Of a stretch of 36,442 nucleotides of DNA, positions 24,140 through 32,709 are shown in pieces. The translations under genes and the position numbers were made by a program. The notes under the pieces were generated by a model. It saw only the letters and a program-made list of their open reading frames with translations. It searched no databases and was not told where the DNA came from. Source of the DNA: Phocaeicola plebeius (GTDB taxonomy: Bacteria > Bacteroidota > Bacteroidia > Bacteroidales > Bacteroidaceae); assembly GCA_022767125.1 (NCBI GenBank), contig JALEPZ010000028.1, positions 1-36,442 of the forward strand. The letters run 5' to 3'. How positions within the stretch are numbered: the first letter of the stretch is position 1; the number at the start of each line of letters is the position of its first letter.

Positions 24140-26365
24140 TTATCTTCCCCCTGCCGGCAGGTTCTTCAGAAAATAGTCGGCCATGGTTTTTCGCAGATGG
24201 AACGAAGTGCCTTCTCCTTCGCTGATGCTGTGAGAGCGCAGCGGATAAGAAATCTGCGAGAATACTTTCCCGTGACGGACCAGTTCATTGACTAATCGTT
24301 CACAGTTCTGGTAGTGCACATTGTCATCTCCGGTGCCATGAATCAGGAGCAGGTTGCCTTGCAATCCTTCCACGTAACTGATGGGCGAACCTTTTCGGTA
24401 GCCGTCCGGATTGTTCTGCGGCGTGTTCATATACCGTTCCTGATAGATGGTGTCATACAGCCGCTGGTCGGCTACGAACGCAATGGCAATGCCGGTGCTG
24501 AACACACTGGGATAGCGGAACATGCAGTTCAAGGTCTGGCTGCCGCCACCGCTCCAGCCGGTAATGCCGATGCGGGAGGTGTCAATAAAGGGATATTGCC
24601 GGGCCAGGTCGAGAATGCCTCTTGCTTGATCTTGGCTGGCAAAGGTTCCCACCTCGCCATAGATGCACTTTCGCCATTCCCGTCCGCGCGGTGCATTGGC
24701 CCCTCGGTTCTCGATGCTGACAATAATGTATCCTTGGTTGGCCAGGTACTGGTGCCACAGGCTGCCGCCGCTCCATACATCCTGAACGGTTGCACTGGCC
24801 GGTTCGCCATAGACGTCGATAATGACCGGATACTTCTTCGAGGGATCGAAATCCACTGGTTTGATCATCCATGCATCCAGTGTCCAATCGCCGGACTGCG
24901 TCTTCACAAACTCTTTCGGACGAAGCTGTAGCGATGCGTATTTCTCCTTGGCTGCCGCATTGTCCTCGATGAGGCGTACCGACTTGTGAGTCGGCAAGGA
25001 CACCATGTCAATGACGGGTGGAGTTTCGGAATTGCTGAATGTATGAACTGCCCATTGGCCGTTGGGGGAGATGGAATAACGGTGCTGTCCCACCTCCTCT
25101 AAAGGACTCAGGCGTTTCACCTCTCCATTGCCGAACAGCCGGGCGGCGTACAGGTAACGCTGGGTGTAGTTGTCGGGGGAAGCAATGAAATACACCCAGC
25201 CTTTTTTCTTGTCCATACCCACCTGTGAGATGACGTCGAAGTTGCCTTTGGTGATAGGCACCATCTGCTTGCCATCGCGGCTGACACGATAGAGGTGCCG
25301 CCACCCGTTTTGCTCACTCTCCCAGGTAAACCAGGTATTGTCTTTCAGCCACGTCACCTGGTCATTCGTTTCTACCCATGCCTTGTCAGCATCCGTGAAG
25401 ATATGCTTCGGTTCCGACTGTCCGATGGTGGCTATCCATACCTTATTGGTGTTCTGCTCACGGTTCATCTGCTGGATAAACAGTTCGTTCGATTCAGGAA
25501 TGAAATCCATGCGCATGATGTAGTTGTTACGAGGGTCTCCGGGGATGTTGATCCAGGTGGTAGCCCCACCCTCTGCCGATACATATCCGACACGGACAGC
25601 CGAGTTGGTCGTACCCGCTTTGGGATAAGGAAAGCGTTGAAAACTGGGATAGAGGGAATCTACGTTATTGATGATGTCGAACCATCCTGTCCCTTCGCTG
25701 TCACTTTGCCAATAAGCAATGGTACGGCTGTCTGGACTCCAGCGGAATCCGTCGCGGCATGAGAACTCCTCCTCGTACACCCAATCAAACGTACCATTGA
25801 TGACAGTGTCCGTCCCGTCGGTGGTCAGCTGAGTGACTGTTCCGGAAGCCAAATCCTCAACATAGATATTGTTATGGCTGACATACGCTGCGCGACGGCT
25901 GTCGGGCGAGAATTTGGCGAACATCAGCGAACTTTCGGGAAGGTCTTTCCCCAGTTGATGCAGACGGCCTGTCTGCATATCAAGTACCCAATAGTCCCCT
26001 CGGGTATGGTAACGCCATACGCGGCGAGTATTGGTGAAAATCATGACTTTGCTATGGTCGGCATTGAAGGCGAACGACCGTACGGAAAGCGTGTCGTTCG
26101 TGCCGGGCTTTACCAGCATACGGGCCGGTATCAATACCTCCTTGCTCAAGTCCTTGGCCGAATAGGAAACGATGTCGCGTCCGCCTGCCGGATTCTTTTC
26201 TGCCTGCGAATAGTGCAGTCCATCCTCCAGCCAGTTGACTCCTCCGCCGCCCTTGACGGGAATCAATCCCCCGTAGACGGCATTTTCCAGGGTGGGAAGG
26301 GTCTGGGCCTGGATGCCCTCCGCCAGGCAGGTAGCCATCAGGAATATGAATGCTGTTTTTTTCAT
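24140..26365 (-). CDS. Dipeptidyl peptidase IV (S9 family), exported
   Basis: The protein has 741 residues from ATG 26365. MKKTAFIFLMATCLAEGIQA is a Sec signal peptide. A beta-propeller N-terminal region carries the DPP IV hallmark DWVYEEEFSC (E198-E200), which binds the substrate N-terminus. The C-terminal alpha/beta-hydrolase has the catalytic set S605 in GWSGGGS, D680 in HGTGDDNVHY and H712 in RSHSIS. The family releases X-Pro or X-Ala dipeptides in the periplasm, serving growth on proline-rich peptides. An in-frame ATG at 26392 would add nine residues ahead of the signal peptide and is less likely. It follows fhs on the same strand after 38 nt. Confidence 0.95.
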   Translation of the reverse strand: MKKTAFIFLMATCLAEGIQAQTLPTLENAVYGGLIPVKGGGGVNWLEDGLHYSQAEKNPAGGRDIVSYSAKDLSKEVLIPARMLVKPGTNDTLSVRSFAFNADHSKVMIFTNTRRVWRYHTRGDYWVLDMQTGRLHQLGKDLPESSLMFAKFSPDSRRAAYVSHNNIYVEDLASGTVTQLTTDGTDTVINGTFDWVYEEEFSCRDGFRWSPDSRTIAYWQSDSEGTGWFDIINNVDSLYPSFQRFPYPKAGTTNSAVRVGYVSAEGGATTWINIPGDPRNNYIMRMDFIPESNELFIQQMNREQNTNKVWIATIGQSEPKHIFTDADKAWVETNDQVTWLKDNTWFTWESEQNGWRHLYRVSRDGKQMVPITKGNFDVISQVGMDKKKGWVYFIASPDNYTQRYLYAARLFGNGEVKRLSPLEEVGQHRYSISPNGQWAVHTFSNSETPPVIDMVSLPTHKSVRLIEDNAAAKEKYASLQLRPKEFVKTQSGDWTLDAWMIKPVDFDPSKKYPVIIDVYGEPASATVQDVWSGGSLWHQYLANQGYIIVSIENRGANAPRGREWRKCIYGEVGTFASQDQARGILDLARQYPFIDTSRIGITGWSGGGSQTLNCMFRYPSVFSTGIAIAFVADQRLYDTIYQERYMNTPQNNPDGYRKGSPISYVEGLQGNLLLIHGTGDDNVHYQNCERLVNELVRHGKVFSQISYPLRSHSISEGEGTSFHLRKTMADYFLKNLPAGGR

Positions 26366-26403
26366 GCGTTTTATTTTTCTTAATTGGTTCATCTATCTGA
26401 GAA

Positions 26404-28071
26404 TTAGGAAAGTCCTTCGATTTCACCATCTACGATGTCAATGTGCAGGGCCTGCGGCTCTTTGGGGAGTCCCGGCATCCGCATGATGTCTCCTGCCACG
26501 ATGACCAGCATCTCGGCTCCTGCGTTGAGAACGATGTCTCTCACATGAAACTCAAAGCCGCTGGCTACACCGTATCGTTTGGCATCCGTAGAGAATGAAT
26601 ACTGGGTCTTGGCAATACAGATGGGGAAATGGTCGAAGCCTAATTTATGCACCATCTGCAGCTTCTTCTTGGCAGCGAGGCTATAGGTGGTATAGGCAGC
26701 CCCATAAAGGTGCGATGCCACTTTCGATACCTTGGCTTCCACGCTGTCTGCATCGTCATACGCCAGTTGCAATGGAGTGGAAGGCTGGTTCTCGATGGTG
26801 TCAACCACCAGTTGGGCCAACTCTACAGCACCGTTGCCACCTTCGGCAAAGGCGTTGTTGACCGCGAAGCCCACTCCCAGATCCTTGCAATGGTCGCCCA
26901 CCAGTTGGATTTCCTCTTCTGTATCATTGGCATAGCGATTGAATGCCACGACCACGGTTTGGCCAAACGACTGAAGGTTGCAGATATGCTTGTCCAGATT
27001 GGCCAGCCCTTTCCATAATCCTTCCCGGTTGGGCTGCTTGATTTCGTCGACAGGAACGCCTCCGTGCATCTTCAGTCCCTGTGCGGTAGCCACAATGACT
27101 GTCAGTTGCGGCTGAAGACCCGATTTGCGGCACTTGATATCATAGAATTTCTCCGCTCCCAAGTCAGCACCGAAACCCGCTTCTGTCACTACATAATCGC
27201 CAAAGGTCATGGCCAGTTTGGTTGCCAGCACCGAGTTGCAGCCATGTGCAATGTTGGCAAACGGACCGCCATGAACAAAGGCGGCTGTATGTTCGGTCGT
27301 CTGCACCAGGTTGGGGGAAAGGGCATCTTTCAGCAAGACACAGATGGAGCCGGCAACACCCAAGTCCTTCACTGTGAATGGTTGGTCATCGATGGTGAAT
27401 CCCAGCAAGATGTTCTCGATACGGCGGCGCAAATCCTTTTCGTCGGTGGCCAGACAGAGGATGGCCATGATTTCGGAAGCCGGCGTAATGTCAAAGCCCG
27501 ATTCACGGGTCAGTCCGTTGGTCTTTCCGCCCAAGCCGGTGACGATGTAGCGCAAGCCACGGTCGTTAACATCGAGTACGCGGTTCCACAACACTTCCTT
27601 CAAGGCAAACCCGTTGTCACGGTTCTGGTACATGTAGTTGTCCAGCAAGGCAGTAATCATGTTGTGAGCCGACGTGATGGCATGGAAGTCGCCGGTGAAA
27701 TGAAGATTGATTTTGTCCATCGGGAGCACTTGTGCATAGCCGCCTCCTGCGGCTCCTCCCTTCATGCCGAAGCAAGGCCCTAAGGAAGGTTCCCGCAAGG
27801 CACAGATCGCTTTCTTGCCAATGCGGTTCAATCCGAGGGCCAGACCGACAGACACTGTGGTCTTACCGATACCTGCCTTGGTGGGAGTGATAGCTGTCAC
27901 CAAAATCAGATGGCTTTTCTTGACTTTCTCTTCGTCAATCAGCCGATGGGGTACTTTTGCAATATAGCGTCCGTAATTCTCGATTTCGTCGACGGGGATA
28001 TCATAATTACGGGCCACTTGTTTGATTTTCGTCAGCTCGATGCTCCGAGCAATTTCGATGTCAGATTTCAT
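26404..28071 (-). CDS. fhs: Formate--tetrahydrofolate ligase
   Basis: This 555-residue protein has the usual length. It begins [20 protein letters not shown], followed by the ATP site [15 protein letters not shown] (about residues 63-77), [20 protein letters not shown] (about 94-113) and [16 protein letters not shown] (about 121-136), all highly conserved in this enzyme. It makes 10-formyl-tetrahydrofolate from formate, THF and ATP for purine and fMet-tRNA synthesis. A dipeptidyl peptidase gene follows closely, and a small-protein gene lies 69 nt upstream on the same strand. Confidence 0.98.
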   Translation of the reverse strand: MKSDIEIARSIELTKIKQVARNYDIPVDEIENYGRYIAKVPHRLIDEEKVKKSHLILVTAITPTKAGIGKTTVSVGLALGLNRIGKKAICALREPSLGPCFGMKGGAAGGGYAQVLPMDKINLHFTGDFHAITSAHNMITALLDNYMYQNRDNGFALKEVLWNRVLDVNDRGLRYIVTGLGGKTNGLTRESGFDITPASEIMAILCLATDEKDLRRRIENILLGFTIDDQPFTVKDLGVAGSICVLLKDALSPNLVQTTEHTAAFVHGGPFANIAHGCNSVLATKLAMTFGDYVVTEAGFGADLGAEKFYDIKCRKSGLQPQLTVIVATAQGLKMHGGVPVDEIKQPNREGLWKGLANLDKHICNLQSFGQTVVVAFNRYANDTEEEIQLVGDHCKDLGVGFAVNNAFAEGGNGAVELAQLVVDTIENQPSTPLQLAYDDADSVEAKVSKVASHLYGAAYTTYSLAAKKKLQMVHKLGFDHFPICIAKTQYSFSTDAKRYGVASGFEFHVRDIVLNAGAEMLVIVAGDIMRMPGLPKEPQALHIDIVDGEIEGLS

Positions 28072-28097
28072 GCGTTGTAAGGTTTTAAAAGTTTGCG

Positions 28098-28105
28098 CAA
28101 AAATA
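28098..28105 (-). promoter_or_regulatory. Predicted -7 box of fhs
   Basis: Minus-strand TATTTTTG matches TAnnTTTG 26 nt before the fhs start. The -33 box is not evident. It lies between the small gene and fhs, so fhs may have its own promoter. Confidence 0.45.
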
Positions 28106-28140
28106 GGGATAATAATTGAGATACGGAAACGACGGAGCCA

Positions 28141-28281
28141 TCAAAGGCGTTTTCCTTCGTTTTTCCCTTCGTTTCCTGTTTTTTTCAGGGATTTCTTTTT
28201 CCCGAATCGTTTGGCATGTTCCCATGCTGCTTTGCGTGCCTCGTATTGTTCACGCTGTCTTTCCAAGTAATTGTCTGCCAT
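28141..28281 (-). CDS. Small basic protein of 46 residues
   Basis: An ATG at 28279-28281 opens a 46-codon frame ending in TGA at 28141. The N-terminal half is MADNYLERQREQYEARKAAW, helical and charged. The C-terminal half is very rich in Lys and Gly (FGKKK, KKTGNEGK). MADNYLE starts with similar length and charge are familiar to me from small Bacteroidota proteins, some of which carry doubtful automatic labels such as 'dehydrogenase'; there is no domain here to support an enzyme. Lys-rich tails of this sort suggest binding to RNA or DNA (inference). It precedes fhs on the same strand. Confidence 0.65.
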   Translation of the reverse strand: MADNYLERQREQYEARKAAWEHAKRFGKKKSLKKTGNEGKNEGKRL

Positions 28282-28381
28282 GGTTGTTTCAATCAGTTTT
28301 GTTGCAAAAGAACGAAAAATATCTCATATCGGGAGGAAGCAGACTACTAAATCTCTTTAAATCCAAGGAGGGAAAGGGTGG

Positions 28382-28564
28382 GGCGATGCCGGGGGAGCCT
28401 GTCCGAAACCCTTGGGTCACCTATCCAACTGTCATGCTGGACAGAGTGAAGCATCTGAACACATTCACTTGGCGCTAACAGATTTCTCACTTCGTTTGAA
28501 ATGACAGGGAAAATGGAAGTCGGATAAACAATTCTCGGACAGCCTAGGAGGCGATGCCGGGGGA
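28382..28564. repeat. Intergenic element: 15-bp direct repeats flanking inverted repeats
   Basis: GGCGATGCCGGGGGA occurs exactly at 28382-28396 and 28550-28564. Just inside are near-complementary 10-mers (GCCTGTCCGA at 28397-28406, TCGGACAGCC at 28535-28544, 9 of 10 matching in opposite orientation). At the centre is the palindromic element at 28429-28507. The arrangement resembles a small mobile element with target duplication, but it encodes no transposase. It fills most of the 390-bp gap between the small gene and the CbiA-like gene. Confidence 0.55.
28429..28507. repeat. Palindromic CTGTCAT...ATGACAG element
   Basis: The outer arms CTGTCAT and ATGACAG pair perfectly; the arms as a whole (29 nt each) match at 19 positions, including an AGTGA/TCACT block and an ATCTG/CAGAT block. 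The left arm shares TGTCAT and ATCTGAA with the element at 14805-14880. It probably belongs to a family of dispersed hairpin repeats. Confidence 0.6.
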
Positions 28565-28618
28565 AACAGGGGAAATAGCGGAAGATTTGTTGGGAAAATG
28601 GAACAAAAGAAGCGGGGT

Positions 28619-28649
28619 TTGCTCGGATAGGGAAAAAATCGTATCTTTG
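28619..28649 (+). promoter_or_regulatory. Predicted promoter of the CbiA-like gene
   Basis: TTG (28619-28621, within TTTG) and TATCTTTG (28642-28649) with a 20-bp spacer form one of the best promoters in the window. The leader is about 15-20 nt. Confidence 0.7.
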
Positions 28650-28671
28650 TGCTCCAACAAAAACAGCCATT

Positions 28672-29997
28672 ATGAAATCGCAATTTATGGTGGGCGGTAT
28701 AAGCCCAAGATGTGGTAAGACCCTGTTTACATTGGGCCTGATAGAGCACTTGAAAGGCAAGAAAACCAGTGTCATGCCTTTTAAGGTAGGCCCTCTCTGT
28801 GCGGACGCGCAGTTGTATACGCTGGTCGATGAGGAACCGGCTGTCAATCTGGATGCCTGGTTTTCACGGACCGGAGACCTGCAACAGATCTACAACCGGT
28901 ATGGAGAAAAGGCAGATGTGTGTATCGTAGAAGGTGACAAGGCCTTGTTCGATGGCTACAACTGTATGAAGGGGAGTACGGCAGACATGGCCAAGACACT
29001 GGGCCTGCCGGTCGTACTGATCATTGATGCGCACTGTCAATCTTATTCCATAGGTGCAGTCATTTACGGTTACAAGCATTTCCGCCGATTCACGAACGTG
29101 GTGGGAGTGGTGTTCAACCGGATTGTCTCTGAAAAGCAGTTCGCTTACCTGCGCCAGGCCTGTCAGGATGCCGGGGTAGAATGTCTGGGCTACCTGCCCG
29201 AACGGTTGGAGGAGTGGGGAGATTTACCCCACAACGGGTTGGGGCGTGTGGACCGGATGGAATGGAAACAACGTCTGGGCAGTGTGGCGAAAGCCATCGG
29301 TCAGCATGTCCAAGTGGACAGGTTGCTTGAACAGACCACCCGTATTTTCCCGTGCGCCTACTCCTTGCCCTTTCTTTCAGACATGGAGCAGGACATGGAT
29401 CCGCTTCCAGGTAAACGTCCTCGTATAGCCATTGCCCGCGATGCCTGTTTCTATGCTATCTTCAACGGTGTCATCGAACAGTGGGCACGACAGGCGGAAG
29501 TGATATTTTTCAGTCCTTTGCATGCTCGTGAGCTGCCAGAGGCAGACTACTACTATCTACCCGGCGGTACGGTGGAACGCTATGCTCATCTGATTGCCCG
29601 CAACCGGACTGTGCTGGCCGGCTTGAAGGGAAAAGCCGAAGCCGGGGCACGAATCCTGGCCGAGGGAGGCTCCATCGTGTTGTTGTGTTCCCAATGGCAG
29701 AACCGCTTCATGGATGGTCCGCTACCTTTATATATCTATTCAGAGAACCAGTTGAATTATGGCTATCGGCAGCTGGCCGTCGGAGCAGACGTGCTGCGAG
29801 GGTACGAATCGACCTTCTTGCGGTCGAAACCCACCCTGCAAGCAGGTCATACACTAACGTGCAGGCAGGTGTACGATTTGACGAACACCCGCCCGGACTA
29901 TTCTCTCTATCGCTATAAGAATGTATATGCCTCGACCATCCAGTGGTATTGGGGGCGCAGCGATTTCTTTGCTTTATGGGAAGGAGAGAGCAAGTAG
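28672..29997 (+). CDS. CbiA/CobB-like amidoligase homologue with a degenerate glutaminase domain
   Basis: The 441-residue protein has the CbiA/CobB layout. The N-terminal ATP-dependent half has a P-loop variant GGISPRCGKT (about residues 8-17), PFKVGP (36-41), NLDAWF (59-64), IVEGDKALFDG (85-95), GSTADMAKTLGLPVVLIIDA (101-120) and GYLPERLEEWGDLPHNGLG. The C-terminal half is a class I glutaminase fold (RIAIARDACFY, EVIFFSPL, LPGGT). Where CbiA has AECGG with the nucleophilic Cys, this protein has AEGGS (330-334). Where it has ASYVHLHF with the catalytic His, this has ASTIQWYW (420-427). The usual GPDYIDP is GPLCADA (40-46). No cobalamin gene is nearby. It is a CbiA relative by descent; its reaction is unknown and probably not glutamine-dependent. 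Confidence 0.8.
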   Translation: MKSQFMVGGISPRCGKTLFTLGLIEHLKGKKTSVMPFKVGPLCADAQLYTLVDEEPAVNLDAWFSRTGDLQQIYNRYGEKADVCIVEGDKALFDGYNCMKGSTADMAKTLGLPVVLIIDAHCQSYSIGAVIYGYKHFRRFTNVVGVVFNRIVSEKQFAYLRQACQDAGVECLGYLPERLEEWGDLPHNGLGRVDRMEWKQRLGSVAKAIGQHVQVDRLLEQTTRIFPCAYSLPFLSDMEQDMDPLPGKRPRIAIARDACFYAIFNGVIEQWARQAEVIFFSPLHARELPEADYYYLPGGTVERYAHLIARNRTVLAGLKGKAEAGARILAEGGSIVLLCSQWQNRFMDGPLPLYIYSENQLNYGYRQLAVGADVLRGYESTFLRSKPTLQAGHTLTCRQVYDLTNTRPDYSLYRYKNVYASTIQWYWGRSDFFALWEGESK

Positions 29998-30000
29998 CCC

Positions 30001-31662
30001 CTACTCCTCATTCTGGTACAGATAGCGTTTGATGCTTTTCTTGGCCGTCTTTTCGAATTCTTCGGGGTAGAGCCTGATCTTTGTAATCTGCGAATAAGCC
30101 GGCAGTGTGGCATTCAGGTCATTGCGGTTCGTTTCCATGATGGCTTCCAACTGATGGCTGTCCAGTCCTTTGGAGAAGACTTCCTCGTTGTCGGGGTAGA
30201 CCAGTGCTACCAGTTTGCTTCCACTCAGGATAACCAGCGATTCGGCCACACAAGGCATATTGTTCAATTTCGATTCAATCTCTTCGGGATAAATGTTCTG
30301 TCCGGAAGCCGTCAGCAACATGTTCTTGCAGCGTCCCTTAATGTAGACAAAACCGTCTGCATCTTTCACCGCCATGTCTCCCGTATGGAGCCAGCCCTCA
30401 GCATCGATGGTTTCTGCGGTCGCTTCCGGATTCTTATAATACCCCAGCATAAGGTTTGTCCCTCGGCACACCAGTTCGCCGGGAATGTGTTCCGGGTCGG
30501 GAGAAAGTACTTTGGTCTCCATGTTCAGCACTGTCTTTCCGCAGGAGGTGTAGGGCAGTTCGTTCCAGTTGCTATAGCAGATGAATGGTGCGCACTCCGT
30601 CATTCCATAACCGGAGGTGTACGGGAAACCGATTTTGCGCAAGAACGCTTCCATCTCGGCATTAAACGGTGCTCCTCCAATGACAATCTCCTTGAAATTC
30701 CCACCAAAGACCTCCATGGCCTGCTGGCGGATGACCGCCTTGATATGGTCGCTGATGATAGGTAGCTGCAGGAGCAGTTTCCCCATTGTGTTGTCTACTT
30801 TCGGCAATACATCTTTCTTGATGATTTTCTCGACCACCAACGGAACGCAGGCAATCACCCGGGGACGGATGACCGCAAAGGATTCGGCAATGATTTTGGG
30901 AGAAGGCATACGCGTCAGGAACCACAGGTGGGCGCCGGCAGTAATTCCGTACAGGAAATCGAACACGAGTCCGAAGATGTGTCCCAGCGGGAGCATGGAA
31001 ACAACATTGTCGCCCGGTTCCAGCCGGACATTGCGGTCGATGTGGGTGATATTTGAAAGCAGGGCCCGGTAGGGGAGCATTACGCCCTTCGAGTAGCCGG
31101 TCGTGCCGGAGGTATAGTTGATAATGGCCAATTCTTCCGGCCGTTCATGCCGATAGGTCACATTCTCTGCCCGGAAACGGCAGGGATATTTCTTACCAAA
31201 CTCCTCGTTCAAATGGTCGCGGAAGTAAGAAAGCTCCTTGGAACGCGATACCACCAGCTCGAAATGCTTCAGCTCGATGATACCTTCGAGGTTGGGCATG
31301 TCCCGTTCGTTGAAATTTTCCCACACCTGGTCGCCCACAAAGAGCAAGCGCGACTCTGAGTGGTTGACGATATGATGCACGTTGTCTGCCTTGAATTCGT
31401 GCAGGATGGGAACCGCTACTGCTCCATAGGTGATAATACCCAAGAAGGTGGCCGTCCAATTGGCACTGTTACGTCCGCACAAGGCGATTTTGTCGCCCGG
31501 CTGGATACCTACCTGGCGGAACAGGATATGCATTTTTTCAATCTTTCGGGCAACATCTTTATATTGTAGGGTAGCCCCTTTGTAATCGGTCAGTGCAGCC
31601 AGGTCCCAGTGCTGCCGAATGCTGTTTTCTATTAGCTGAATGAAACTGTCTTGTATTTCCAT
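30001..31662 (-). CDS. AMP-forming acyl-CoA synthetase / ligase
   Basis: The protein has 553 residues from ATG 31662 (MEIQDSFIQLIENSI); a GTG five codons upstream is possible. ANL-superfamily motifs are intact: YTSGTTGYSKG (about residues 183-193), SGYGMTECAP, GWLHTGDMAV and a C-terminal EKTAKKSIKRY with the lysine region that completes adenylation. It resembles long-chain fatty-acid--CoA ligases; members activate a carboxylate through an acyl-AMP to a CoA thioester. Its 3' end lies 3 bp from the convergent CbiA-like gene with no clear terminator. The acid used cannot be told from the sequence. Confidence 0.9.
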   Translation of the reverse strand: MEIQDSFIQLIENSIRQHWDLAALTDYKGATLQYKDVARKIEKMHILFRQVGIQPGDKIALCGRNSANWTATFLGIITYGAVAVPILHEFKADNVHHIVNHSESRLLFVGDQVWENFNERDMPNLEGIIELKHFELVVSRSKELSYFRDHLNEEFGKKYPCRFRAENVTYRHERPEELAIINYTSGTTGYSKGVMLPYRALLSNITHIDRNVRLEPGDNVVSMLPLGHIFGLVFDFLYGITAGAHLWFLTRMPSPKIIAESFAVIRPRVIACVPLVVEKIIKKDVLPKVDNTMGKLLLQLPIISDHIKAVIRQQAMEVFGGNFKEIVIGGAPFNAEMEAFLRKIGFPYTSGYGMTECAPFICYSNWNELPYTSCGKTVLNMETKVLSPDPEHIPGELVCRGTNLMLGYYKNPEATAETIDAEGWLHTGDMAVKDADGFVYIKGRCKNMLLTASGQNIYPEEIESKLNNMPCVAESLVILSGSKLVALVYPDNEEVFSKGLDSHQLEAIMETNRNDLNATLPAYSQITKIRLYPEEFEKTAKKSIKRYLYQNEE

Positions 31663-31697
31663 CTGTTCAAATTGCACATTTAGTGTCGAATTGTGCG

Positions 31698-31705
31698 CAA
31701 AAATA
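31698..31705 (-). promoter_or_regulatory. Predicted -7 box of the acyl-CoA ligase gene
   Basis: Minus-strand TATTTTTG matches TAnnTTTG about 35 nt before the ATG at 31662. The -33 box is weak. Confidence 0.45.
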
Positions 31706-31769
31706 GTAAAAGTTGTGCTAATGGAGGCTATATTGGGCCATTTTTTTTCGAAAAACAGGTAAAAAGGAT

Positions 31770-31777
31770 TATCTTTG
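31770..31777 (+). promoter_or_regulatory. Predicted -7 box of the DUF4286-ruvC-pullulanase unit
   Basis: TATCTTTG is a perfect TAnnTTTG match 35 nt before the DUF4286 start. No clear TTG is present at -33; a T-rich tract is there instead. Confidence 0.5.
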
Positions 31778-31812
31778 CGGAACTATTTACGACTAAAAAC
31801 AAATGAAGGTAT

Positions 31813-32118
31813 ATGTTGATTTATAATACTACGTACCATGTGGAACTGGACGATGCCCGTAATTTCGTGATATGGCTGCACGAATGTTATCTGCCTCAAG
31901 CGGAGCAGAGCGGTGAGCTGCGGAACGGACGCATTCTGCGTATCCTGAGCCATATGGAGCAAGACAGTGAATGCTTCTCTGTGCAGTTTGAAGCTGACGA
32001 CAGTGCCGCCCTCCATCGTTGGCATACACACACCGGAGGACGGCTGAATGAAGAATTGATGAAAGTTTTTAAAGATAAAGTGTTGGGATTCCCCACGCTG
32101 ATGGAGGTTATCCAGTGA
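31813..32118 (+). CDS. DUF4286 family protein
   Basis: This 101-residue soluble protein begins MLIYNTTYHVELDDARNFVIW and ends KVLGFPTLMEVIQ, both typical of DUF4286. The length is standard. A ferredoxin-like alpha/beta fold is plausible from the alternating pattern (inference). The family has no assigned role. Its stop overlaps the ruvC start by 4 nt (GTGA), indicating translational coupling. Confidence 0.85.
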   Translation: MLIYNTTYHVELDDARNFVIWLHECYLPQAEQSGELRNGRILRILSHMEQDSECFSVQFEADDSAALHRWHTHTGGRLNEELMKVFKDKVLGFPTLMEVIQ

Positions 32119-32696
32119 TACAGCCCGTAAAGGAGAAAATTATCCTGGGCATCGACCCCGGTACCAATATCATGGGCTACGGGGTGCTGAAAGTGACCGG
32201 TGTGCGCCCCGAAGTATTGACATTGGGGGTCATTGATTTGCGCAAACTGACAGACCCATACCTGAAACTTCGGGAAATTTACGAACGGGTACAGCGCATC
32301 ATCTCGTCTTACCTGCCGGATGAACTGGCCATCGAGGCTCCGTTCTTCGGCAAGAACGTACAGTCGATGCTCAAGCTGGGACGCGCACAGGGAGTGGCAA
32401 TCGTGGCTGCCTTGTGTCGCGATGTCCCCGTCCATGAATACGCTCCGCTGAAAATCAAGATGGCCATTACCGGCAACGGACAGGCCAGCAAGGAGCAGGT
32501 GGCCGACATGTTGCGTAGGATGTTGCATTTGCGGCAGGAAGACATGGGGGACTTCCTGGATGCCACTGATGCCTTGGGGGCAGCTTATTGTCATTACCTG
32601 CAGATGGGGGCCCCTTCGCTTCCCACTGCCTACCGGGGATGGAAAGACTATATCGCCAAGCATCCGGAGAAGATTACTACCATTATTAAACCATAA
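32115..32696 (+). CDS. ruvC: Crossover junction endodeoxyribonuclease RuvC
   Basis: This 193-residue Holliday-junction resolvase starts at a GTG that overlaps the DUF4286 stop. All four catalytic acids are visible: D14 in LGIDPGTN, E74 in LAIEAPFFGKN, and D149 and D152 in FLDATDALGAAYCH. It cuts four-way junctions brought by RuvAB. The pullulanase gene begins 13 nt later. RuvA and RuvB are not in this window. Confidence 0.96.
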   Translation: MIQPVKEKIILGIDPGTNIMGYGVLKVTGVRPEVLTLGVIDLRKLTDPYLKLREIYERVQRIISSYLPDELAIEAPFFGKNVQSMLKLGRAQGVAIVAALCRDVPVHEYAPLKIKMAITGNGQASKEQVADMLRRMLHLRQEDMGDFLDATDALGAAYCHYLQMGAPSLPTAYRGWKDYIAKHPEKITTIIKP

Positions 32697-32709
32697 CGAT
32701 TTAGGAACC

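Noticed and set aside
27990-28071. Folate-type (THF) riboswitch upstream of fhs
   Set aside because: The space between the predicted -7 box and the fhs start is only about 26 nt, too short for any known riboswitch.
28072-28671. CRISPR array
   Set aside because: The repeats here are one direct pair and inverted arms with no regular spacer unit, and no cas genes are present.
28347-28847. 166-codon minus-strand frame
   Set aside because: It is antisense to the CbiA-like gene start and runs through palindromic repeats; no plausible start or family.
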